Shown here in pieces: positions 15,643-23,414 of a stretch of DNA of 50,569 nt. How positions within the stretch are numbered: position 1 is the stretch's first letter; the number at the start of each line of letters is the position of its first letter. The notes beneath the pieces were generated by a model. That model saw nothing but the letters and a program-made list of their open reading frames with translations, made no database searches and was not told where the DNA came from. A program made the translations under genes and the position numbers. Origin of the DNA: Nitrososphaerota archaeon (GTDB lineage: Archaea > Thermoproteota > Nitrososphaeria > Nitrososphaerales > Gagatemarchaeaceae); assembly GCA_029785085.1 (NCBI GenBank), contig JAFMAI010000003.1:1-50569 (forward strand). The letters run 5' to 3'.

Positions 15643-17439
15643 TCACGCCTGCTTGGACTGGAGGGCGTACATCTCGGCGAAAGCGCCGCCTGGCACAGAA
15701 ACGAGCTGGTCGAAGGTCCCCTCCTCCACCACCCGCCCATGGTCGAGAACCACTATCCTGTCAGCCAGCCTGATGGTAGAAAGCCTGTGCGCCACCATGA
15801 TGGCTGTCCTCCCCTTGATCATGGCGCCGAGCGACCTCTGGATCTTCAACTCAGTGAAGGGGTCGAGGCCTGACGTTGCCTCGTCCAAAATCAGCACCTT
15901 CGGGTCCCGCATGAGGGCCCGGGCGAAGCAGATCAGCTGCTTTTGGCCCATGGAGAGGTTCGTGGCCCCCTCGGCGACCATGGTCGCGTATCCGTCCGGG
16001 AGGGACGAGATGAAATCGTCAACCCCGAGCGCCCTGGCCACGCCCTTCACCTCCTCGATGGAAGCGCCCGGCCTGCCGTACCTGATGTTGTCTGCCACGC
16101 TGGCCGTGAAGAGGATCGGATCCTGGGGGACCACGCTCATCCGCCCCCGGAAGTCCCTGAACCTGAGCGTCTTCAGGTCGACCCCTCCGACGAGGACCGA
16201 CCCCTGCTGAGGGTCGTAGAAGCGCTGGACCAGGCTGACGATGCTGGACTTCCCTGCTCCGGTCGCCCCGACTATAGCCACCACCTCCCTGGGCTCGACC
16301 TTCAGGTTGATGTCGTTGAGGACGGGTGGGCCTTTGGAATAACCGAAGGTCACGCCCCTGAGCTCGACCCCCCAGTCTGCCTGCGGGTCGATGGAGACAG
16401 GGTCGGCGGGCTCCTTGACCTCCACCTGGGTGTTGACTAGTTGCGTCACCCTGTCGAGCCCGGCGACCGCCGACTGGAACGAGTTGTAGAACGTGGTCAA
16501 CTGGATTATCGGGTTGAAGAAGGCGTTCACGTAGAGCATGAAGGTCACTATGGTCCCGACGAGGAGGCGGCCGGCGAGGACCTCGGTGGCGCCGTACCAC
16601 AGGACGAGGGCGAGACCTACCGCCTCTATCGCCTGGACGATGGAGTTGAACGCTGAGGTGTACTTGGTGGCCCGCAGGTTCGCCAGCATGTTCTCGCTGT
16701 TCACTGCGTCGAAGTTCTCCGAGACCCGGTCTTCGCTGACGAAGGCCTGCGTCACCCTCACCCCGCTTATCCCTTCCTGCAGCTTTGCCGTGACCGCGGC
16801 GATCTTCTTCCTGGTCTCCACGAAGCTCCTGGAGATCCTCCCCTGGAAGAGGAGGGTGGTCACGACCAGGGTCGGGATCACCGTGAAGGAGACGAGACTG
16901 AGGTCGATGTTGAAGACGAGCATTATGATCACGATGGAGACTATGGTCAGGAAGCCCGAGAGGACCTGGGGGAGCTGGAACGTGACGAAGTCTTCCACCG
17001 CGTCTACGTCATTCATTATGTAGGACATGATGCGCCCGGTCTCCTTGGAGGAGAAGTAGGACGGCGAGAGGCGCTGGAGGTGGTCGAAGGCGTCCCTCCT
17101 GATGTCCCTCAGGGAGTTCTGTCCCACCACCTGCATGGCGTAGGTCCTCCTGTTGTCTGCCGCGTAGTTGGCGACGTAGAGCAGGGCGTAGGAGCCGGTG
17201 AGAAGGGCGACCCCTTCGTAGTTGCCCGCAAGCATGTCGTCCACCGCGAAGCCCAGCAGGACCGGTCCTACGATACCGACCGCCGAGATGGAGAGCAGGC
17301 CACCCAGGGTGACGGCCAGGTCCCGCCGGTAGCCCATGACGTAACCCACCAGCTTCCTGATGAGGTAGCCGTCGCTGTATCTCCGGTCCTTGCGCGTGTC
17401 GGGGTCGTCGTCGCTGATGTACATCCCGCGAGTCCCCAC
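15643..17439 (-). CDS. ABC exporter half-transporter with degenerate signature motif (subunit of heterodimer)
   Basis: A 598-residue ABCB/MsbA-type protein: six membrane helices over about residues 35-320, then the nucleotide-binding domain. Walker A is GATGAGKSS (391-399), the signature is LSMGQ (495-499) in place of LSGGQ, and Walker B ends LILDEATS with catalytic Glu520 present. Its GTG start shares one base with the TAG stop of the neighbouring half-transporter, which has the opposite defect, so the two surely form a heterodimer with one degenerate ATP site. ATG for Met6 is an alternative start. The substrate could be a lipid, drug or peptide. Confidence 0.9.
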   Translation of the reverse strand: MGTRGMYISDDDPDTRKDRRYSDGYLIRKLVGYVMGYRRDLAVTLGGLLSISAVGIVGPVLLGFAVDDMLAGNYEGVALLTGSYALLYVANYAADNRRTYAMQVVGQNSLRDIRRDAFDHLQRLSPSYFSSKETGRIMSYIMNDVDAVEDFVTFQLPQVLSGFLTIVSIVIIMLVFNIDLSLVSFTVIPTLVVTTLLFQGRISRSFVETRKKIAAVTAKLQEGISGVRVTQAFVSEDRVSENFDAVNSENMLANLRATKYTSAFNSIVQAIEAVGLALVLWYGATEVLAGRLLVGTIVTFMLYVNAFFNPIIQLTTFYNSFQSAVAGLDRVTQLVNTQVEVKEPADPVSIDPQADWGVELRGVTFGYSKGPPVLNDINLKVEPREVVAIVGATGAGKSSIVSLVQRFYDPQQGSVLVGGVDLKTLRFRDFRGRMSVVPQDPILFTASVADNIRYGRPGASIEEVKGVARALGVDDFISSLPDGYATMVAEGATNLSMGQKQLICFARALMRDPKVLILDEATSGLDPFTELKIQRSLGAMIKGRTAIMVAHRLSTIRLADRIVVLDHGRVVEEGTFDQLVSVPGGAFAEMYALQSKQA

Positions 17440-19223
17440 TACGGCCCGACCTCCTCTGACGACACTTCCTGGGGGGCATACTGTGACCGGTACAGCTTTG
17501 CATAGGTGCCTCCGAGCGCCAGGAGGTCCTCGTGGGTCCCGTCCTCCACCACGTTTCCTCCGTCGAAAACCACTATGCGGTGGGCCAGCCTTAGGGTCGA
17601 AAGCCGCTGGGTGATGATGATGGTGGTCCTCTGCTTGACCACCTCTTCCATGGCGTCGGCGATGGCATACTCGGTCCCCGCGTCGACGCTGGAGAGCGAG
17701 TCGTCGAGGATGAGAACGCGAGGGTCAGTCAGGAGGGTCCTGGCGATGGCGATCCTCTGCTTCTGGCCCCCGGAGAGGGTCACCCCTCGCTCCCCGACCC
17801 GCGTCTCATACCTCTCTGGGAAGCGGTCAATGAACTCGTCAGCCCGGGCGAGCCTGCAGACGTTCTCCACCTCCTCCTGGGGGGCGTCGGTCCTTCCGTA
17901 GCAGACGTTCTCCCTGATGGTCGCCGAGAAGAGGAAGATGTCTTGGCTCACCAGCCCCACAGACCCCCTGAGGGACTTCAGGGTCACGTCCCTGACGTCT
18001 ATCCCGTCGATTTTCACTGCCCCCTTGGTCGCGTCGTAGAACCGCGGGATGAGGTTCGCCATGGTGGTCTTCCCTGAGCCGGAGACACCCACGAACGCCG
18101 CGACCTGGCCTGGAGGGATGACCAGGTCGACCCCCTTCAGCACCTCCCTCCCGGCGCTGCCGTACCCGAACCTGACGCCTTCGAACCTGAGCTCCCCCTT
18201 CACCTCGCCGAGCTGCACCGCGCCGGGTCTGTCCTTCACCTCCGCCTTCGCGTCGGTGACCTCGAGTATGCGGTCGAACCCGGCCATACCGTTCTGCCCT
18301 ATGAGGATGAGCTGCCCCAGAAACCTGCTGGGTCCGGACAAGAGGGCGAGCAGGCTGGCGGCGGCGACGAGCTCCCCCAGCTTGGAGGCTGCGATGAGGG
18401 GTTCCCCCGCCCTTGAGGCCGCGATGACCGGGCCGCTCCCGATGTAGTAAAGCACGGCCACGGCGAGGCTGATGACGAGGCTCAGCAGTGGGACGTAGAC
18501 GGCCCTGACGGCGGACGAGCCGACGATGCCGTCTCTGTAAGCCTGGTTGGCGGCAGCGAAGCGCGACGCCTCGCCATCTTCGGCGGTGAACGACCTCACT
18601 ATCCGGGCCCCCGTGACGTTCTGCTGGAGGACCGAGTTCATCGTCCCGTAGTTCTTTCTGGTGAGCCGCCAGAAGGGGCCCTGGGTCTGGCTGAACTTCC
18701 AGCTGAGCGCCAGGATGACAGGGAAGACGACCGAGACGATGGCCGCCAAGCGAAGGTTGAGGTAGAAGAGCGACACGACCACTCCCCCTACGAGGAAGGC
18801 GTTCGAGAGGAGCTGGCCCAGGCCGAATGCGACGAACCTGCGGACCGCCTCCACGTCCCCCGTGGCCCTCGACATCAGCTGGCCGGTCTCGTTGCGGTCG
18901 TAGAAGCTGAACGACTGCGACTGGATGGAGTTGAAGATGATGTTTCGCAGGTCGTAGACCAGTTTCTGCCCCAGCGTCTGCCCTCCGTAGCTGAGCCCGA
19001 AGCTGAAGGCCGCGGAGGCTGCGCTGACAGCCACGATCTCCACGGCGAGGAAGGCTACGGACGAGACCGGCGACTTGGCCACTATGTCACTGACCGCCTC
19101 GCCGGTGAGGAACGGGACCAGGACCCTGAACCCGGTGAGAGCGGTTACGCTGACAAGCATCACGACTACTGTGCGCCAGTGCCCTTTCGCGAGCGAAATC
19201 AGACGGAAGTACTTACCGAACAT
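17439..19223 (-). CDS. ABC exporter half-transporter with Asp at the catalytic Glu position
   Basis: A 594-residue ABCB-type half-transporter with six helices and a C-terminal ATPase domain. Walker A is VGVSGSGKTT, the signature is a normal LSGGQ, but Walker B reads LILDDSLSS, with Asp in the place of the catalytic Glu. With the partner's LSMGQ signature this builds one degenerate and one full ATP site, as in TM287/288 and LmrCD-type heterodimers. ATG 19223 is chosen because box A (GTTTTTAAG, minus strand, about 19264-19272) lies within the longer frame that reaches 19367. It is first in the operon and divergent from an MFS transporter. Confidence 0.9.
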   Translation of the reverse strand: MFGKYFRLISLAKGHWRTVVVMLVSVTALTGFRVLVPFLTGEAVSDIVAKSPVSSVAFLAVEIVAVSAASAAFSFGLSYGGQTLGQKLVYDLRNIIFNSIQSQSFSFYDRNETGQLMSRATGDVEAVRRFVAFGLGQLLSNAFLVGGVVVSLFYLNLRLAAIVSVVFPVILALSWKFSQTQGPFWRLTRKNYGTMNSVLQQNVTGARIVRSFTAEDGEASRFAAANQAYRDGIVGSSAVRAVYVPLLSLVISLAVAVLYYIGSGPVIAASRAGEPLIAASKLGELVAAASLLALLSGPSRFLGQLILIGQNGMAGFDRILEVTDAKAEVKDRPGAVQLGEVKGELRFEGVRFGYGSAGREVLKGVDLVIPPGQVAAFVGVSGSGKTTMANLIPRFYDATKGAVKIDGIDVRDVTLKSLRGSVGLVSQDIFLFSATIRENVCYGRTDAPQEEVENVCRLARADEFIDRFPERYETRVGERGVTLSGGQKQRIAIARTLLTDPRVLILDDSLSSVDAGTEYAIADAMEEVVKQRTTIIITQRLSTLRLAHRIVVFDGGNVVEDGTHEDLLALGGTYAKLYRSQYAPQEVSSEEVGP

Positions 19224-19323
19224 CAACACGGACCGCTGGATTGTAGCCCCGCCGTGCTCGCTTCTTAAAAACCGCGAAACCCCCGACTTATAGCGACCAG
19301 CCTGGGCGGGGCATCTTCGTACC

Positions 19324-20553
19324 TTGAGCGGCGACCAGCCTGTGAACAGCGAGCACGAGACGGACAAGCGGTCCCTGGGCTACCTCGCCGCCCTTCGCGT
19401 CCTCAGGAGCGTGGCCGCAGGGATGATCAACGTCGCGTTCCCGTTCCTGGTGCTCACCGAGTTGCACTTGGGCACCTTCATCCTGGGGGTGATGTACTCC
19501 GCCGCGACGATGGCCACTGCCCTCATGGGGCTCGGCGTGGGGGTCGCCGCAGACTTGGTGGGGAGGAGGATCTCGTTCGTGGTCGCCCTGGCGCTCCTGC
19601 CGCTGTCCGCATTCCTGGTGGTGGCGAGCACCAGCGTCCCCTCGCTATTCGTCGCGGCGATCGTCGGCGGGATCTCAGCCACGGGGTCCCTCCCCGGCGG
19701 AGGGGTCGGAGGGGCGGCCCAGCCCATACAATCCATCCTCACCACGGAGCTCACGTCGAGGAAGGACAGGACCAGATACTACTCGCTCCTGGCGTTCATA
19801 TCGGGCGTCGCCTCAGCCGGAGGCGCCTACCTCGGAGGTTTCGGTGCGATACAGGACGTCTTCGCGGTCGCCGCCGTCCTGGGCGCGGCCTCGGTGCTTC
19901 TCACTCCACTGGTGAGGATGGAGAAGTCTGTGCGGCGCTCGTTCAGGATAAAGTCTGGCTCGGCCATAGGCAAATTCAGCATCACTGGGATGCTGAACGG
20001 CCTGAGCCAGGGCCTGGTCACCCCCTTCCTGATACCGTTCTTCATCGTGCTCTATGGGGTGACCAGGCAGGAGATGAACGTCTTCGCCGCCGCGTCTGGG
20101 CTCATAGCGTCCTTCGCGCTCCTCCTCGCCCCTAGGATAGAGAGGCGACTGGGATTCCTCCGCGGGATGCTGGCCACCCGCGGCTTTTCGGTGGTGCTTT
20201 CTGTCTTGATGCCCCTGATCCGCCTGTTCCCGGTGTCCCTCTCGATCTATCTGCTGCTGCCTGCCACCAGGGTGATGGCATTGCCGGTCCAGCAGGCGGC
20301 CATGATGGACATGGTCTCCGGAGACGAGAGGGGGACCGCATTCGGCATCAACCAGACGACCAGGCTCGTGGCCTCGTCAGGCGGCACCTACTTCTCAGGG
20401 TTCGAGTTCGCGGCCGCGGACGCCGATCCGTTGGCCATAGACTACCCGTTCGCGCTGTACGGGGTGGTCCTCGCGCTCAACCTCGGCCTCTACTGGTGGT
20501 TCTTCAAGAGGTACAGGCCCCCGCCCGGGGTGACCGGCGCGGCTGCGAAGTGA
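19324..20553 (+). CDS. Major facilitator superfamily transporter
   Basis: A 409-residue protein with about 12 membrane segments in two similar halves. The loop between helices 2 and 3 (VGVAADLVGRRISF) carries the MFS motif G..aDr.GRr. A glycine-rich loop (TGSLPGGGVGGAAQP) follows helix 4. It lacks features naming a substrate; drug efflux or metabolite export are both possible. The start is TTG 19324, about 35 bases after box A ACTTATAG (about 19286-19293); GTG 19339 is an alternative. It diverges from the heterodimeric ABC exporter. Confidence 0.85.
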   Translation: MSGDQPVNSEHETDKRSLGYLAALRVLRSVAAGMINVAFPFLVLTELHLGTFILGVMYSAATMATALMGLGVGVAADLVGRRISFVVALALLPLSAFLVVASTSVPSLFVAAIVGGISATGSLPGGGVGGAAQPIQSILTTELTSRKDRTRYYSLLAFISGVASAGGAYLGGFGAIQDVFAVAAVLGAASVLLTPLVRMEKSVRRSFRIKSGSAIGKFSITGMLNGLSQGLVTPFLIPFFIVLYGVTRQEMNVFAAASGLIASFALLLAPRIERRLGFLRGMLATRGFSVVLSVLMPLIRLFPVSLSIYLLLPATRVMALPVQQAAMMDMVSGDERGTAFGINQTTRLVASSGGTYFSGFEFAAADADPLAIDYPFALYGVVLALNLGLYWWFFKRYRPPPGVTGAAAK

Positions 20554-20596
20554 GATTGGAGGCGTGCTTAACTCGTCGGCCCCAGAAGGGTGACGC

Positions 20597-20686
20597 GGGC
20601 CCGTAGCCCAGCACGGACAGGGCGTCAGCCTCCGAAGCTGAAGCGCGAAAGCTCAGAGACCGTGGGTTCGAATCCCACCGGGCCCG
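20597..20686 (+). tRNA. tRNA-Arg (CCG) with an enlarged, 20-base variable region (possible intron)
   Basis: Acceptor GGGCCCG pairs with CGGGCCC, discriminator G; D arm GCCC...GGGC; anticodon stem TCAGC/GCTGA closes loop CTCCGAA with anticodon CCG (codon CGG); T arm GTGGG-TTCGAAT-CCCAC. Between the anticodon stem and T stem are 20 bases instead of about 5. D-arm and acceptor sequences fit archaeal tRNA-Arg, not type II Leu/Ser tRNAs. About 15 of these bases are extra and could be a small intron between positions 43 and 46 (the AG repeat leaves the exact site ambiguous), or a novel extra arm (AGC-GCGAAA-GCT can pair). Confidence 0.85.
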
Positions 20687-20767
20687 TTCAGTTTCTCCGG
20701 ACATCACCTGTGAGCAAAGCCGTAGATTTGTGGCTGTTAAATAGCAGACCGCGCCTTGTTATTTATG

Positions 20768-21052
20768 ATGGCCACGAAGGTCCCCGGCTGGCTCGAACGG
20801 GTGCTCCTCCCTCAGATGAACGAGTTGAAAGGGGAAATAAAAGCGCTCGATGCGAAGGTTGGTGGGTTCGAGAGCAAAGTAGAAGGAGAGTTCAGAGCCG
20901 TTCATTCCGAAATAGGACGACTAGACGAGAAGATAGAGTCTCTGGACAAGCGACTCGAGACCAAGATTGACGGCTTGGACAAGCGAATGGATGTGACCCA
21001 ACGTGTCGCGGTCATCGAAGAGAGAATGCGCGAACTCGAAGCCAAGCACTAA
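20768..21052 (+). CDS. Small coiled-coil protein
   Basis: A 94-residue protein beginning MATKVPGWLERVLLPQMNEL, then an almost uninterrupted series of heptads (LKGEIKALDAKV..., IGRLDEKIESLDKRLETKIDGLDKRM) to the end; it should be an oligomeric coiled coil. Similar short proteins, with a conserved VPxWLxxxLLP start, occur in many archaea, often near toxin-antitoxin genes; function is not known. Box A (TTAAATA, 20737-20743) is centred 25-28 bases upstream, so either ATG 20765 or 20768 is a leaderless start. It lies just after tRNA-Arg, at the entry to a toxin-antitoxin-rich stretch. Confidence 0.7.
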   Translation: MATKVPGWLERVLLPQMNELKGEIKALDAKVGGFESKVEGEFRAVHSEIGRLDEKIESLDKRLETKIDGLDKRMDVTQRVAVIEERMRELEAKH

Positions 21053-21357
21053 CCCACGACGGCGCTAGGCGAGCACGACGTTGCGTACCTCCCCCGCCAT
21101 TCAGATTCGAACCTGTTACGAGTCCAGACCCCACTGGGCCCGCGTTGAAATAGTTCGGAATGGGTTCCGTCTAGCTCGAGTAGCCCGAGTCAGGCGATTC
21201 TTTGGCACGGCTTCAGACTGATGTGAAGTGATCGGCCAATGTGAATTACTACAACTTGCCCCTGTTCATCGCCGAGAGTTGCGGCATTGATCCCTACCAC
21301 ACGTGGGTCCGGGCAAACTTTTTAGGGTAAGAAAGTAAGAACGCTAAGTGAGTCGGC
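21053..21357. other. Non-coding stretch with a tRNA-like scrap and the antitoxin promoter
   Basis: No gene is recognised here. On the minus strand around 21105-21140 the sequence resembles part of a tRNA: CTCGTAA, a typical anticodon loop, is followed shortly by a T-loop-like GGTTCGAATC, but the stems do not pair, so it is not a working tRNA. An A/T-rich box (CTTTTTAGG, about 21319-21327) lies 31-39 bases before the AbrB antitoxin ATG. Confidence 0.4.
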
Positions 21358-21630
21358 ATGGAGAAAGCTGATGTCGTGGTCGTAAGCAGCAAGGGCCAGG
21401 TCGTCATTCCCCAGGACATAAGACAAAAGCTTCGAATCGGAGCAAAGAGTAAGCTCTTGGTGTATCAGTACGAGGATGCGCTCATTATGAAGAAGCTCGA
21501 AGTCGAGGGAGTCGAGAAGTCGCTGGAGGCGATTTATAGGCGGGTCGATGCCAGGAAGGCTAAGTTCGGGAAGCTCGGAGAGGCAGAGATAGAAGAGCTC
21601 GTGCAGAAATACAGACACGTGAAGAGTTAG
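21358..21630 (+). CDS. AbrB/SpoVT-family antitoxin (VapB-like)
   Basis: A 90-residue protein with an N-terminal swapped-hairpin AbrB domain, recognised by VVSSKGQVVIPQDIRQKLRIGAKSKLL (about residues 9-35, cited as the family's KGQv.IP..iR pattern), followed by an acidic-basic helical tail that would bind the toxin. It precedes a PIN-domain toxin gene by 8 bases, the usual antitoxin-first order. It should bind its own promoter and neutralise the toxin. Confidence 0.85.
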   Translation: MEKADVVVVSSKGQVVIPQDIRQKLRIGAKSKLLVYQYEDALIMKKLEVEGVEKSLEAIYRRVDARKAKFGKLGEAEIEELVQKYRHVKS

Positions 21631-21638
21631 CTTCTACG

Positions 21639-22079
21639 ATGAGGGCAGTCCTCGACACGAACGTCCTCATATCGGCGCTCATAAGAGGCGGAAAGCCTCG
21701 CAAGTTGATGAACGCCCTTCTCGGCGCCAGACACACTCTGATCCTTTCAGAGCGCATAGTTGCCGAGTTCTCGCTGGTGAGCTCGGACGATAAGATCAAG
21801 AGGTATGTGGACGACGACGATGTTGCATCATTCCTGGGTGCGGTTCTGTCGAGGGCGACCTTCACAGTGCCCGAGGGAACAATTCAAGTCCTGGGTGACG
21901 CCGATGGCGATGTCTTAGCTGCGGCGAGGGCCGGAGACGCTGATACCCTCGTCACTGGTGACAAGCACTTGCTGGAGCTCGGCAAGTTCGGTCGCACCCA
22001 GGTGGTCACAGTCAAGGGGGCCCTCTCTTTACTGGGACGTCAGAAGAGGGTCCGCGGTCAAAGGGTCAAATCGAACTAG
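21639..22079 (+). CDS. PIN-domain toxin (VapC-like ribonuclease)
   Basis: A 146-residue PIN-domain protein. Acidic active-site residues are visible: VLDTNVLIS (Asp6), a central SERIVAEF region, and DADGDVLAAARAGDADTLVTGDKHLL with the C-terminal aspartates. It matches the 'putative toxin component, PIN family' type (COG1569). It would cleave RNA when not bound by the AbrB antitoxin encoded just upstream. The last 15-20 residues are basic (GRQKRVRGQRVKSN), possibly for RNA binding. Confidence 0.85.
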   Translation: MRAVLDTNVLISALIRGGKPRKLMNALLGARHTLILSERIVAEFSLVSSDDKIKRYVDDDDVASFLGAVLSRATFTVPEGTIQVLGDADGDVLAAARAGDADTLVTGDKHLLELGKFGRTQVVTVKGALSLLGRQKRVRGQRVKSN

Positions 22080-22239
22080 ACACGTCCTATCCTGGCTTGG
22101 ATTCGAACCCACAATAGGTCTGTACCCTATCCCGTCCGTAATGCACTCTCCTTCAGTTACGGCAGTCTCCCGAGGCAAATTGATCTTTGCGATGAAAGGC
22201 TTATATCGATAGTCTGCACGTTGAACGACTAGACGAACG
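22080..22239. other. Spacer with tRNA T-arm-like scrap and antitoxin promoter
   Basis: On the minus strand around 22095-22135, ATAGG-GTACAGA-CCTAT makes a 5-bp stem with a 7-base loop, and GGTTCGAATCC follows, as in the 3' half of a tRNA. The T stem does not pair and no acceptor or D arm is found, so this is at most a remnant. GCTTATATCG (about 22198-22207) is a good box A for the following antitoxin. Confidence 0.4.
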
Positions 22240-22449
22240 ATGGAAACAGTGAAAGTTTCGCGGAAGTATCAAGTAGTTATTCCCGAGAAGTTGCGGGAAG
22301 AGGCGCACATCAAACCGGGCGATAAGATGGTGGCTATAGCAAAGCATGGAATCTTGCAGTACGTGCCCGTGCGTCCCCTGAGCAAGACAAAGGGGATGGT
22401 CCCCGGACTCGATGTCAAGGAGCTTAGGGACGAGAGCGATAGTGCTTGA
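22240..22449 (+). CDS. AbrB/SpoVT-family antitoxin (second pair)
   Basis: A 69-residue AbrB-fold antitoxin: VKVSRKYQVVIPEKLREEAHIKPGD at residues 4-28 is the DNA-binding hairpin pattern; the tail VPGLDVKELRDESD is the probable toxin-wrapping segment. Its TGA stop overlaps the TTG start of the PIN toxin gene by 3 bases (TTGA), so translation is coupled. Box A lies about 36 bases upstream, predicting a short leader of about 10 bases. Confidence 0.85.
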   Translation: METVKVSRKYQVVIPEKLREEAHIKPGDKMVAIAKHGILQYVPVRPLSKTKGMVPGLDVKELRDESDSA

Positions 22450-22817
22450 TCAGCGTGGACAGCTACGGCTGGATTGAGAGGTTCACAAGCGGCCCGAAGG
22501 CCCCCGCGTACAACCGGCTCATTGACGCCGAGAAGCCCGAGGATCTAGTGACCTCGGTGGTGGTGCTCTACGAGGTCTACAAGAAGGTGAAAGGAGTCAA
22601 AGGTGAAGAGAAGGCGCTCGAGGCGGTAGCGGCCCTCAGCCAAACCAAGGTCGTGGTCGCAGACCAGACCCTGTCTTTGGAGGCGGCAGACTACAGTCTC
22701 GAGCACGGGCTGCACATGGCGGACGCGCTCGTCTATGCCGCTGCCCGTCAGAATTCGGCCGTGTTGTACACCAGTGATGAGGATCTCAAAGGGCTTCCTG
22801 GAGTCGCCCTCGTCTAG
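22446..22817 (+). CDS. PIN-domain toxin (second pair, VapC-like)
   Basis: A 123-residue PIN-domain ribonuclease: ISVDSYGWIE (first Asp), VVVLYEVYKK (Glu), HMADALVYAAA (Asp) and YTSDEDLKG (last Asp) supply the four acidic positions. The length is normal for VapC. The TTG start overlaps the antitoxin stop; GTG 22455 is a weaker option because it would remove the first beta strand. It differs clearly from the first PIN protein, so the two pairs are not a recent duplication. Confidence 0.85.
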   Translation: MISVDSYGWIERFTSGPKAPAYNRLIDAEKPEDLVTSVVVLYEVYKKVKGVKGEEKALEAVAALSQTKVVVADQTLSLEAADYSLEHGLHMADALVYAAARQNSAVLYTSDEDLKGLPGVALV

Positions 22818-23354
22818 TCACGACAAACGGACGTCTTTGTGGCGAAAGGATTCGAACCTGACTCTCGCGGATTACTTGGCATTTCTATCCTTCAAGTAGG
22901 CTTCTGCGCCTCGTGCTAGGAGGACGAGCGCGCAGGCAAGGACGCTGGGGGGCCTTTACCGACTTCTGATGCTGGCCAATGGGAACACCGCCAAGTGTGA
23001 GTCGTTTATGGCATGTTGAACCAAAGCTGCACTCGGTGCTCTTCAAGACGCACTGTCATAACTGAATGCCATGCCGAAAGTTTTGAATCAATCCGCGGGC
23101 ACCGTTGGTTCTGGACAAGCATCAGCGGGCAGGGATGCAATTCGCGGTCAGGGCCTTCGTCGTGGGAGGAGACCCCCGCGTCGACGTGACGTGCAGGACC
23201 TTCTGCCCGATGGAGAGGACAGCCTACACCCCCCTGAGGGACAGCGCGAAGGTGGGTGCCGTCAAGGCACCGTGTCTGAAGGAATCTTGAGCGCACCAAG
23301 CACGGAATCGCATTCATGCCGGACACCTGAAGCGAGATTCTCTGCTGAGCCCAG
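22818..23354. other. Mostly non-coding stretch, with a tRNA-like scrap
   Basis: Immediately after the second toxin, minus-strand sequence about 22848-22875 contains GGTTCGAATCC, again like a tRNA T arm, but the flanking bases do not pair. The remaining DNA to the cupredoxin operator contains only one short candidate frame (23105-23290). The region looks like a scar between the toxin-antitoxin island and the respiratory operon. Confidence 0.4.
23105..23290 (+). CDS. Possible small protein or gene remnant
   Basis: A 61-codon frame (TTG start; ATG at 23135 would give 51 residues) with strong G/C preference at third codon positions, as in real genes of this genome. It has a TCRTFCPMERT segment with two cysteines spaced C-x3-C. 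I do not recognise the family. It ends 65 bases before the operator of the cupredoxin operon. It may be a small protein, the decayed end of a larger gene, or chance. Confidence 0.3.
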   Translation: MVLDKHQRAGMQFAVRAFVVGGDPRVDVTCRTFCPMERTAYTPLRDSAKVGAVKAPCLKES

Positions 23355-23389
23355 TTTTCAATTCTGAGAATCGACCCGATGTCTTATAT
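23355..23389 (+). promoter_or_regulatory. TTTTCA-N4-TGAGAA operator and box A of the Rieske/cytochrome b operon
   Basis: TTTTCA-ATTC-TGAGAA (23355-23370) has one mismatch to the perfect palindrome found at 33815. Box A (CTTATAT, 23383-23389) is centred 16 bases after it, the same distance as at the two other sites. Transcription should begin near 23413, at the TTG start of the cupredoxin. Confidence 0.7.
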
Positions 23390-23414
23390 CATATTGAAAG
23401 ACCGGTTTTGGTAC

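Noticed and set aside
22095-22135. Possible tRNA on the minus strand after the first PIN toxin
   Set aside because: A 5-bp stem with a 7-base loop and a T-loop-like sequence are present, but T stem, D arm and acceptor do not pair; the loop would give an unused ACA anticodon.
22848-22875. Possible tRNA 3' end after the second PIN toxin
   Set aside because: Only the T-loop pattern matches; the T stem is mismatched and no other arm is found.
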